A stretch of 5,074 nt of DNA from Rhizobiaceae bacterium (GTDB taxonomy: Bacteria > Pseudomonadota > Alphaproteobacteria > Rhizobiales > Rhizobiaceae). This document shows, in pieces, positions 1-5,074 of this stretch. How positions within the stretch are numbered: position 1 is the stretch's first letter; every line of letters starts with the position of its first letter. The position numbers were made by a program, and so were the translations under genes. The notes under the pieces were generated by a model. The model was not told where the DNA came from. It saw nothing but the letters and a program-made list of their open reading frames with translations, and searched no databases. The stretch covers positions 1 to 5,074 of the forward strand of contig JACMIV010000077.1 of assembly GCA_014380965.1 (NCBI GenBank). Direction: 5' to 3'.

Positions 1-257
1 CCGCCGCCTGCGGGCGGGCGATCGTGACGACGGACGTGCCAGGCTGCCGCGCGTTCGTCCGCGACGGGATCGACGGTCTGGTCGTGCGGCCGGGCGACGC
101 AAATGCCCTCGCAGCGGCGTTCGAGGCCCTCTCAGTGGAGCCGGAACGCGTCGCACGGATGGGCGCCTCGGCGCGCGCGCGCGTCCTCGAACATCACACG
201 GAAGATCACGTCGTCGAAGTGCTGGAGCGCCTCTACCGCGAATGCCTCGACGCCTGA
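1..257 (+). CDS. Glycosyltransferase, GT4-like, C-terminal fragment
   Basis: This is the 3' end of a gene whose start lies left of the window; the reading frame runs from base 3 and stops at TGA 255-257. The visible 84 residues begin AACGRAIVTTDVPGCR, continue with a GIDGLVVRPGD stretch and end in a helical segment with LEHHTEDHV. This pattern (a helix ending in RxIVTTDVPGCR, then the nucleotide-sugar loop GxxGLVVxPxD, then LAxAFExL) is the C-terminal part of the second Rossmann domain of GT-B fold, family 4 glycosyltransferases, which bind the sugar nucleotide there. Such enzymes usually build lipopolysaccharide, capsule or exopolysaccharide at the cytoplasmic side of the membrane. The donor, acceptor and pathway cannot be told from this fragment. 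It precedes the Anbu module by 234 bp and is probably a separate transcription unit. Confidence 0.85.
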   Translation, partial: AACGRAIVTTDVPGCRAFVRDGIDGLVVRPGDANALAAAFEALSVEPERVARMGASARARVLEHHTEDHVVEVLERLYRECLDA

Positions 258-284
258 CGAAGGTTCTCACGGCATGCGCCGCGA

Positions 285-298
285 TTCGGCAGGCCGAA
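285..298 (+). other. Short hairpin downstream of the glycosyltransferase gene
   Basis: TTCGGC-AG-GCCGAA is a perfect 6-bp inverted repeat lying 28 bases after the glycosyltransferase stop codon. It could form a small stable hairpin at the end of that transcript. No run of T follows it, so it does not meet the usual standard for an intrinsic terminator, and a two-base loop would force the inner pair open. It may be incidental in such GC-rich DNA. Confidence 0.2.
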
Positions 299-399
299 GC
301 GATCGGCGTCCCCGTCGAAGCCTTGCCGAAGCGGCCAGCGGAGGGTGAACGCAAACTTAAGCCTTCGAATCCTACAACCCTCGGACCAGCCCTGCCGCG

Positions 400-413
400 C
401 ATTTGAGCAAATG
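400..413. promoter_or_regulatory. 14-bp palindrome, candidate operator
   Basis: CATTTG-AG-CAAATG is a perfect inverted repeat with 6-bp arms and a 2-bp centre, sitting in the AT-rich part of the leader about 80 bp before the ATP-grasp start. Its dyad symmetry and position fit a binding site for a dimeric helix-turn-helix repressor or activator of the Anbu module. No regulator gene lies in the window and I do not recognise the site as belonging to a named regulator. Confidence 0.3.
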
Positions 414-491
414 TCGGTTTCTGCGGGAAATGCCTTGATTTTCAAGCAACCGGCTTCTCTTCTAGGGGCAGCGCGACGATGGAGGGTCTGG

Positions 492-1904
492 GTGAAGCCT
501 TTTGACGAGATGCTGATCGGCGAGGCCAGCGTGCGCCAGCCTTACGAGCGTTTTCATGCCTGGTATCGTCAGCAGGACCCCGAGTCCCTCGTCGAAAAAG
601 CCAGCGAAGCGGAGAATTTCTTTCGCCGCACCGGCATCACCTTCGCCGTCTACGGCGAAGCGGAAGCGGCCGAACGCCTGATCCCGTTCGACCTCGTGCC
701 ACGCATCATCAACAATCGCGAATGGCAGAAGCTCGCCGAGGGCATCGAGCAGCGGGTGCGTGCGCTCAACATGTTCCTGCACGACATCTATCACGACCAG
801 GAGATCGTGAAGGCCGGCAAGGTGCCCGCACGCCTGATCGAGGGCAACGCCGCCTTCCTGCCGCAGATGGTGGGCTTCACGCCGCCCGGCGGCGTCTACA
901 CCCACATCATCGGAACCGACATCGTGCGCGTCGGCGAGGACCAATTCTACGTCCTCGAGGACAATGCCCGCACCCCCTCAGGCGTCTCGTACATGATCGA
1001 GAACCGCGAGACGATGATGCAGATGTTTCCCGAGCTCTTCGTGCAGAACCGGGTCCGGCCCGTCGAGACCTATCCGAACCACCTGCGTCGGTCGCTCTCG
1101 GCCGTGGCGCCGCCGGCCTGCCAAGGCCAGCCGACGATCGCGGTCCTGACACCCGGCATCCACAACTCAGCCTATTACGAGCACGCCTTCCTCGCCGACC
1201 AGATGGGCGTCGAGCTCGTCGAGGGCGCCGACCTCAAGCTCGTCGACGGGCGCATCCGAATGCGTACCACACGCGGTTTCAAGACGATCGACGTGCTCTA
1301 CAGGCGCGTCGACGACGACTATCTCGACCCGCTCGCCTTCAATCCGGCTTCGGTGCTGGGCGTTGCCGGCATCATGGAGGTCTACAAGGCCGGCGGCATC
1401 ACCATCGCCAACGCTCCCGGCACCGGCATTTCGGACGATAAGGCGATCTACTCCTACATGCCGGATATCGTCGAGTTCTACACGGGCCGTCCTGCCCTCC
1501 TCGAAAACGTGCCGACCTGGCGCTGCGCAGACGAGGACAGCCTCGCCTACGTGCTGGAGCACCTGCCGGAACTTGTCGTGAAGGAGGTCCACGGTTCGGG
1601 CGGTTACGGGATGCTTGTCGGCCCGACCTCGACGAAGGAGGAATGCGAGACCTTCGCCCACAAGCTGCGCTTGCGCCCGTCGAACTACATCGCCCAGCCG
1701 ACGCTGGCGCTCTCCACCGTGCCGATCCTCCTCGAACAGGGACTCGCCCCGCGCCATGTCGATCTTCGGCCCTTCGTCCTCGTCTCCGACCAGATCAAGA
1801 TCATCCCGGGCGGGCTCACCCGCGTCGCGCTGAAGGAGGGCTCGCTCGTGGTGAATTCCAGCCAGGGCGGCGGCACCAAAGACACCTGGGTCCTGGAGGA
1901 CTGA
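492..1904 (+). CDS. Circularly permuted ATP-grasp protein (DUF404/DUF407)
   Basis: Encodes 470 residues, close to the usual size for this family. GTG 492 is preferred because GGAGGG (481-486) lies five bases before it and the next residues, VKPFDEM, begin the region resembling family members; an earlier GTG at 345 would add 49 unlike residues. Recognisable blocks are the RVRALNMFLHDIY helix after the PFDLVPRII segment, VLEDNARTPSGVSYM (154-168), YRRVDDDYLDP (from 270), NAPGTGISDDKA (from 307) and the glycine-rich ELVVKEVHGSGGYGM (360-374), where Lys364 and the glycines look like the nucleotide-binding part. ATP-grasp enzymes join a carboxylate to an amine through an acyl-phosphate. This permuted branch is predicted, not proven, to form an amide or peptide bond on an unknown cytoplasmic substrate. 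It is followed six bases later by the alpha-E gene, so the two are almost surely co-transcribed and act together. Confidence 0.9.
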   Translation: MKPFDEMLIGEASVRQPYERFHAWYRQQDPESLVEKASEAENFFRRTGITFAVYGEAEAAERLIPFDLVPRIINNREWQKLAEGIEQRVRALNMFLHDIYHDQEIVKAGKVPARLIEGNAAFLPQMVGFTPPGGVYTHIIGTDIVRVGEDQFYVLEDNARTPSGVSYMIENRETMMQMFPELFVQNRVRPVETYPNHLRRSLSAVAPPACQGQPTIAVLTPGIHNSAYYEHAFLADQMGVELVEGADLKLVDGRIRMRTTRGFKTIDVLYRRVDDDYLDPLAFNPASVLGVAGIMEVYKAGGITIANAPGTGISDDKAIYSYMPDIVEFYTGRPALLENVPTWRCADEDSLAYVLEHLPELVVKEVHGSGGYGMLVGPTSTKEECETFAHKLRLRPSNYIAQPTLALSTVPILLEQGLAPRHVDLRPFVLVSDQIKIIPGGLTRVALKEGSLVVNSSQGGGTKDTWVLED

Positions 1905-1910
1905 TCGAGC

Positions 1911-2858
1911 ATGGCTCTTCTCGGACGCACCGCCCAAGGCCTGTTCTGGATGCACCGCTACATCGAGCGGGCCGAAAACATGGCGCGGCTCATAGATGCC
2001 GGCCTGCGCCTGTCGCTGACCAACCTCTCCTCCGAACAGGACGAGTGGCAGTCCGTGCTCGTCACGGCAGGCGTCGAAGCCGCCTACAAGGCGAAGTACC
2101 CGGATTTCGAGCCTCGGCAGATGATCGAGTTCCTGCTCAGCGACCCCGACAATCCCTCCTCGGTCCTCTCCTCGATCGAGACCGCGCGCATGAACGGTCG
2201 CATGGTGCGCACGGCGCTGACGCGCGAGAGCTGGGAGGCGCTGAACGAGAGCTGGATCGTCTTGAAGCGGCGGCTGCAGATGCCGCTGCGCGACGGGCAG
2301 CTTCCAGCCGTGCTCGACATGGTCAAGAAGCAGGCGTCCTACATGCGCGGCGCCTTCCACGGCACGATGCTTCGCAACGAGATCTTCGACTTCTGCAATC
2401 TCGGCACCTTCGTCGAGCGCGCCGACAACACGGCCCGCATCCTCGACGTGAAATACTGGGTGCTGCTGCCGCGGCATTCCTCGGTCGGCTCCTCGCTCGA
2501 CAATTTCCAGTGGGGCTCGATACTGCGCTCGGTCTCGGCGCATCGTTCCTACACCTGGGAATACGACGCGGACTACCGCGCGTCCGACATCATGGATTTC
2601 CTCATCTTCAACAAGCGCATGCCGCGCTCGCTCGCCTATTGCTACTCGTCGATCGAGGACAGCCTCGCCTGCCTCGCCCGCACCTATGGCGACCGGCACG
2701 CGTGCCACGCCACCGCCGACCGCATCTGCGTCAAGTTCAAGGAGGGCGACGTGAAGCAGGTGATCGACGGGGGCCTGCACGAGTTCCTGACCGCCTTCAT
2801 GGTCGATCACAACCGCCTCGCCGTCGAAATCGCCAAGAGCTATCGATTCTACTCCTGA
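1911..2858 (+). CDS. Alpha-E domain protein (DUF403)
   Basis: Encodes 315 residues, a normal length for the family. ATG 1911 lies six bases after the ATP-grasp stop, with GGAGGA at 1895-1900 inside the end of that gene, ten bases upstream. The protein opens with MALLGRTAQGLFWMHRYIER and continues AENMARLID, the hallmark N terminus of alpha-E proteins. A second, similar block, FVERADNTARILD, occurs at 167-179, and DFLIFNKRMPRSLAYC near residues 229-244 is another family block. The protein appears all-helical, without signal peptide or membrane segment, and is presumably cytosolic. Alpha-E proteins are nearly always encoded next to, or fused with, permuted ATP-grasp proteins, and are thought to act with them; a catalytic role has not been demonstrated to my knowledge. 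The close spacing here indicates an operon and probable physical partnership. Confidence 0.92.
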   Translation: MALLGRTAQGLFWMHRYIERAENMARLIDAGLRLSLTNLSSEQDEWQSVLVTAGVEAAYKAKYPDFEPRQMIEFLLSDPDNPSSVLSSIETARMNGRMVRTALTRESWEALNESWIVLKRRLQMPLRDGQLPAVLDMVKKQASYMRGAFHGTMLRNEIFDFCNLGTFVERADNTARILDVKYWVLLPRHSSVGSSLDNFQWGSILRSVSAHRSYTWEYDADYRASDIMDFLIFNKRMPRSLAYCYSSIEDSLACLARTYGDRHACHATADRICVKFKEGDVKQVIDGGLHEFLTAFMVDHNRLAVEIAKSYRFYS

Positions 2859-2894
2859 CCGGCCGACCCTCGGCACTCCAACGGGGCGCCGGTC
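2857..2894 (+). other. GC-rich inverted repeat after the alpha-E gene
   Basis: GACCGGC (2857-2863) is matched by GCCGGTC (2888-2894), giving a 7-bp stem around a 24-base loop; an alternative small hairpin GCCGA-CCC-TCGGC lies at 2862-2874. Either could form in the message just past the alpha-E stop codon. No T run follows, so complete termination is not indicated; partial attenuation or protection of the upstream message is possible. Support is the base pairing alone. Confidence 0.2.
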
Positions 2895-2909
2895 CATCGA
2901 GGGCTTCCT

Positions 2910-3155
2910 TTGCGTCATGCACAGTCAAGCCTGTTCCGATGGACCCGAGGGCTTGGGACGGACCGTGACGATTTAGCAGCGGTCGCGTGGGAACATGCAG
3001 CAGAGACGGACGCAACGGTTGACAAGACCCGTCCCGCACTTGCCGGATGGGCGCCTGCGATCGTAGAGCCCACACCCGGCATCGTCGTTCCCGAAGACGT
3101 CGCGCGACTGTTTCGTGCAGTGGTGCCGATCGCATGGGGAGATCCGTATCCATGA
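2910..3155 (+). CDS. Possible small protein between alpha-E and anbu genes
   Basis: An 81-residue ORF that I do not recognise. For it: TTG 2910 has a good ribosome-binding sequence, GAGGG at 2899-2903, six bases upstream. Its TGA (3153-3155) overlaps the anbu ATG in an ATGA arrangement, typical of translationally coupled genes. The C-terminal part, with IVVPEDVARLF then RAVVPIAWGDPYP, reads like plausible protein. Against it: only about 57% of its codons end in G or C by my count, compared with about 90% at the start of anbu, and there is no family resemblance, signal peptide or clear membrane segment. It does not resemble the transglutaminase-like peptidase often found in such clusters. It may be a real small gene, the remnant of a lost one, or chance. 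Confidence 0.3.
   Translation: MRHAQSSLFRWTRGLGTDRDDLAAVAWEHAAETDATVDKTRPALAGWAPAIVEPTPGIVVPEDVARLFRAVVPIAWGDPYP
3019..3048 (+). promoter_or_regulatory. Possible promoter for anbu
   Basis: TTGACA at 3019-3024 is a perfect match to the primary sigma factor -35 box. The best -10 candidate at a permitted distance is CCGGAT (3043-3048) after 18 bases, a poor match. If used, it would give anbu its own transcript with a leader of nearly 100 bases, independent of the upstream pair. The weak -10 keeps confidence low. Confidence 0.22.
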
Positions 3156-3955
3156 CCTACTGCGTGGGCCTGCTCGTCGATCGCGGGCTGGTGTTCATGT
3201 CCGACACGCGGACGAACGCCGGCATCGACAATATTTCCGTCGTCTCGAAGATGAAGACCTGGTCGGTGCCGGGGGACAGATTCCTCTGCCTCCTCAGCGC
3301 CGGAAACCTCGCAACCACGCAGTCGACCGTCTCGCTGCTCGAAGAACGCGGCATCGCGCCGTCGAAGCGCGAGCCGGCGATCCTCAACCAGCCGTCGATG
3401 TTCCAGACCGCCAAGCTCGTCGGCGACACGCTGAAGGAGGTCATCTCCTATACGCGCCCCTCCGGCCAGACCTCGGCCGACGGGCGCTTCTCGGGCTCCT
3501 TCATCCTTGGCGGCCAGATCAAAGGCGGGCGCCCGCGCCTCTTCATGATCTATCCCGAGGGCAACTTCATCGAGGCGGGTCCCGACAACCCGTTCTTCCA
3601 GATCGGCGAGCACAAATACGGCCGCCCGATCATCATCCGCACCTACGAGCCAACCATGGCGCTCGAAGAGGTCGCCAAGCTCCTCCTCGTGTCGTTCGAT
3701 TCGACGATCCGCTCGAACCTTTCGGTCGGCCTGCCGATCGACATGCAATTCTACGAGGCGGACGCTCTCGAAGCCGGCCACCGCCAGCGCTTCGACCAGA
3801 AGGACGCCTATTATCGCCAAATCTCCGAAGGTTGGTCCGATTCGCTAAAATCGGTCTTCGATCGCCTGCCGACCTTCGAGGTCAATCCGGCAGCGGACAC
3901 GCAGGAGCCGACGATCGAACTCGACGAGACCACGAAGGACATTCCGGCAGCGTAA
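3152..3955 (+). CDS. anbu: Anbu, proteasome-fold peptidase (ancestral beta subunit)
   Basis: Encodes 267 residues from ATG 3152. This start is chosen because the mature enzyme must begin with the catalytic threonine: MTYCVG loses Met to expose Thr1. GGGGAG (3136-3141) lies ten bases upstream. Counting from Thr1, Asp17 lies in the conserved SDTRTNAG block and Lys32 in VSKMK, giving the Thr/Asp/Lys set of N-terminal nucleophile proteasome and HslV subunits. Later blocks typical of Anbu are GEHKYGRPI (152-160 of the precursor) and SFDSTIRSNLSVGLPIDM (181-198). The C terminus ends in an acidic, probably flexible tail from about 244. Anbu subunits assemble into rings or spirals in the cytosol; activity on standard peptides is reported as weak or absent, and the true substrate is unknown. 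Neighbouring ATP-grasp and alpha-E genes are its classical partners, so it likely processes a product they make. Confidence 0.95.
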   Translation: MTYCVGLLVDRGLVFMSDTRTNAGIDNISVVSKMKTWSVPGDRFLCLLSAGNLATTQSTVSLLEERGIAPSKREPAILNQPSMFQTAKLVGDTLKEVISYTRPSGQTSADGRFSGSFILGGQIKGGRPRLFMIYPEGNFIEAGPDNPFFQIGEHKYGRPIIIRTYEPTMALEEVAKLLLVSFDSTIRSNLSVGLPIDMQFYEADALEAGHRQRFDQKDAYYRQISEGWSDSLKSVFDRLPTFEVNPAADTQEPTIELDETTKDIPAA

Positions 3956-3956
3956 T

Positions 3957-3997
3957 CGCCGCGATCCGGGGAAGGCCGGCACTCAGCGCTCGCGGCG
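3957..3997. terminator. Inverted repeat between convergent anbu and DUF971 genes
   Basis: CGCCGCGA (3957-3964) is perfectly matched by TCGCGGCG (3990-3997), with a 25-base loop that can itself fold through two CCGG boxes (3966-3969 and 3976-3979). It starts two bases after the anbu stop codon and reaches into the last codons of the oppositely transcribed DUF971 gene. A stem shared by two converging transcripts fits a bidirectional terminator or 3'-end protective structure, but there is no T run on either side. Confidence 0.3.
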
Positions 3998-4348
3998 CAG
4001 GCCCTTGGCCTTGAGCTCGTCGAGATAGACTTGCCAGCGGTGGTCGCGCTCGCGGCCGAGATCGCCGAGATAGGTCCAACTGAAGATCCCGGTGTCGTGA
4101 CCGTCGTCGAAGACGACGCGGATCGCGTAGTGGCCGACCGGCCTGATGTCGGCGATCGCGACGTCCCTCTTGCCGCCGACGGTGACGCGTTGTTCGGGCG
4201 AGTGTCCCTGAACTTCGGCCGAGGGCGACAGCACCCGCAGCATTTCCGCGGAAAAGCTGTCGATGGCCCCGTCGGCAAGCGTGAGCGTCAGGGTCCGACG
4301 ATCCTTCGAGACGCGGATTTCACGCGGCGCGGCGCGGGTGTCACCCAT
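3983..4348 (-). CDS. DUF971 / GBBH-like N-terminal domain protein
   Basis: Encodes 121 residues from ATG (4348-4346) to TGA (3985-3983). Most of the protein is one domain: [13 protein letters not shown] (37-49), then [20 protein letters not shown] (71-90) and WTYL. This is the family named after the N-terminal domain of gamma-butyrobetaine hydroxylase, here standing alone without the oxygenase domain. In the human hydroxylase this domain binds zinc through cysteines and a histidine; this protein has no cysteine at all, so that site is not conserved. Stand-alone members are common in proteobacteria and some are fused to Mrp/ApbC-type Fe-S carrier proteins, which suggests a link to Fe-S or redox cofactor handling, still unproven. 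It converges on anbu and diverges from moaA, an Fe-S enzyme gene. I see no strong ribosome-binding site. Confidence 0.88.
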   Translation of the reverse strand: MGDTRAAPREIRVSKDRRTLTLTLADGAIDSFSAEMLRVLSPSAEVQGHSPEQRVTVGGKRDVAIADIRPVGHYAIRVVFDDGHDTGIFSWTYLGDLGRERDHRWQVYLDELKAKGLRRER

Positions 4349-4433
4349 GTGTTTTCGATCCGTTCTTCACGTCGTGGTCCACGACCGGTGCGGGCCGCTT
4401 GACCAGGACGCCACGGCAATCCACATCTCTCGC
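4349..4433. promoter_or_regulatory. Divergent promoter region of DUF971 and moaA genes
   Basis: This 85-bp gap lies between the two divergent starts and should hold promoters for both, unless moaA begins further upstream at ATG 4347. Toward moaA there is a -35-like TTGACC (4399-4404), but the sequence 17 bases on, CACATC (4422-4427), is a poor -10. A 15-bp palindrome lies at 4371-4385. No molybdenum-cofactor riboswitch could be recognised; the gap is short for one. Confidence 0.35.
4371..4385. promoter_or_regulatory. 15-bp palindrome, candidate operator
   Basis: GTCGTGG-T-CCACGAC is a perfect inverted repeat with 7-bp arms and one central base, placed 22 bases from the DUF971 start and about 50 from the probable moaA start. 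A regulator bound here could control both divergent genes. The sequence does not match any named operator that I can recall, and as RNA it could only form a poor hairpin because of its one-base centre, which favours a DNA site. Confidence 0.3.
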
Positions 4434-5074
4434 ATGACCGATGCTATGAACCACGTGACCGCCGGCGGCAACCTTTTCAAGCTGGCGGGCGACATCGCCA
4501 TGCCGGGCGCGGGGGTATTGGGGAAATGCGCCGAGATGATCGATCCCTTCGGGCGAGCGATCACTTATCTGCGCGTCTCGGTGACCGACCGCTGCGACTT
4601 CCGCTGCGTGTACTGCATGGCCGAGGACATGACGTTCCTGCCCAAGCGCGATCTCCTGTCGCTGGAAGAGCTCGACCGGCTCGCCAGCGCCTTCGTCGCC
4701 AAAGGCGTCAAGCGCCTGCGGCTTACCGGCGGCGAGCCTCTGGTGCGTAAGAACATCATGCACCTCATCCGTTCGCTCTCGCGCCATCTGGCGACAGGCG
4801 CGCTCGACGAGCTGACGCTCACCACCAACGGCTCTCAGCTCCAGCGCTTTGCCGCCGAGCTCGCCGATTGCGGGGTGAAGCGGCTCAACGTCTCGCTGGA
4901 TACGCTGGACGAGGGAAAGTTCAAGGCGATCACCCGGTGGGGCGATCTCGGCCGCGTGCTCGCCGGCATCGAGGCCGCGCAGGCCGCCGGCATCGCGGTG
5001 AAGGTCAACGCCGTGGCCCTGAAGCACGACAACGCCGCCGAAATCCCCGAACTGATCCGCTGGGCCCACGGGCG
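4434..5074 (+). CDS. moaA: GTP 3',8-cyclase MoaA, N-terminal part
   Basis: The frame is open to the window edge, giving the first 213 residues of about 340-350. MoaA is the radical SAM enzyme that, with MoaC, converts GTP to cyclic pyranopterin monophosphate, the first step of molybdenum cofactor synthesis in the cytosol. Seen here are [10 protein letters not shown], then the CxxxCxxC cluster motif at Cys54, Cys58 and Cys61 that holds the SAM-binding [4Fe-4S] cluster, [11 protein letters not shown] with GGEP at 99-102, TLTTNGSQL, and NVSLDTLD from 152. The second, C-terminal cluster and the GTP-binding arginines lie beyond the window. The start is uncertain: no candidate has a strong ribosome-binding site. 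ATG 4434 is chosen since codon usage is gene-like from there; ATG 4446, 4500 or 4536 are possible, the last just before the conserved IDPFGR block. ATG 4347 is also in frame but would overlap the DUF971 start. Confidence 0.93.
   Translation, partial: MTDAMNHVTAGGNLFKLAGDIAMPGAGVLGKCAEMIDPFGRAITYLRVSVTDRCDFRCVYCMAEDMTFLPKRDLLSLEELDRLASAFVAKGVKRLRLTGGEPLVRKNIMHLIRSLSRHLATGALDELTLTTNGSQLQRFAAELADCGVKRLNVSLDTLDEGKFKAITRWGDLGRVLAGIEAAQAAGIAVKVNAVALKHDNAAEIPELIRWAHG

Larger units (their letters stand above)
258..491. promoter_or_regulatory. Non-coding leader upstream of the Anbu module
   Basis: This 234-bp stretch separates the glycosyltransferase from the ATP-grasp gene. The first half is GC-rich. 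From about 345 to 465 the composition becomes markedly richer in A and T than anything else in the window, as expected for a promoter region in a high-GC genome. It contains a 14-bp palindrome (400-413) and a second small inverted repeat, CTTGA-TTT-TCAAG (434-446). A loose -35-like TTGATT (435-440) is followed after 18 bases by CTTCTA (459-464), a poor -10 match, so no promoter can be fixed. A frame is open from GTG 345 into the ATP-grasp gene, but its extra 49 residues do not resemble the family. Confidence 0.45.

Noticed and set aside
292..333. Repeated 9-base word GCCGAAGCG
   Set aside because: Two short copies in GC-rich DNA with no regular spacing or further copies; most likely chance.
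345..491. Extended N terminus of the ATP-grasp protein from GTG 345
   Set aside because: The 49 extra residues do not look like the family, the stretch is AT-rich and contains dyads typical of a control region, and GTG 492 has a strong GGAGGG at good spacing.
1167..2918. Long open frame of 583 codons on the - strand across the ATP-grasp and alpha-E genes
   Set aside because: It lies opposite two well-recognised genes and arises from their strong G/C third-position bias; its translation is rich in Arg, Gly, Val, Asp and His with no family resemblance.
2990..3020. GGAAC followed by GTT, resembling an EcfG general stress promoter
   Set aside because: The spacing is 23 bases rather than the 16-17 expected for this promoter type.
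3047..3151. Extended N terminus of Anbu from 3047
   Set aside because: It would bury the catalytic threonine, which must be exposed by removal of the initiator Met; the added residues are Arg-rich and unlike any Anbu.
2915..3820. Open frame of 301 codons on the - strand opposite anbu
   Set aside because: Antisense shadow of anbu codon bias; composition is low-complexity and no domain is recognisable.

Overview
The window is high in GC, with third codon positions of the clear genes mostly G or C. It looks like a chromosomal segment of an alphaproteobacterium, probably of the Hyphomicrobiales (Rhizobiales). That placement rests on the look of the MoaA and Anbu proteins and on the gene set; it is an inference, not a search result. 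No tRNA, rRNA, CRISPR array or insertion sequence was seen.

Layout. Positions 1-257 hold the 3' end of a GT4-type glycosyltransferase gene on the + strand. Positions 258-491 are a non-coding leader containing an AT-rich patch with a 14-bp palindrome. Then comes the core of the window, a co-directional Anbu-type module on the + strand: a circularly permuted ATP-grasp protein (492-1904), an alpha-E (DUF403) protein six bases later (1911-2858), a 293-bp stretch with no recognisable family but with one weakly supported small ORF, and the proteasome-fold protease Anbu (3152-3955). On the - strand, ending 27 bp from anbu, is a small DUF971 / GBBH-like protein gene (3983-4348). Divergent from it, and running off the right edge, is moaA of molybdenum cofactor synthesis (about 4434 to beyond 5074).

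How the genes work together. Anbu, alpha-E and the ATP-grasp protein, usually together with a transglutaminase-like cysteine peptidase, form a widespread bacterial gene cluster. It has been proposed from genome context to make and remove a peptide or amide modification and to degrade peptides. The biochemical role of the cluster is still unsettled. The notable point here is that the transglutaminase gene expected near alpha-E and anbu is absent from the window, and its usual place is taken by a 293-bp gap. DUF971 and moaA appear to be separate housekeeping units sharing an 85-bp divergent promoter region with a 15-bp palindrome.

The most interesting parts are the variant Anbu module, its gap, and the small palindromic sites. 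I see no wholly new multi-gene system; the Anbu module is a known but poorly understood one.
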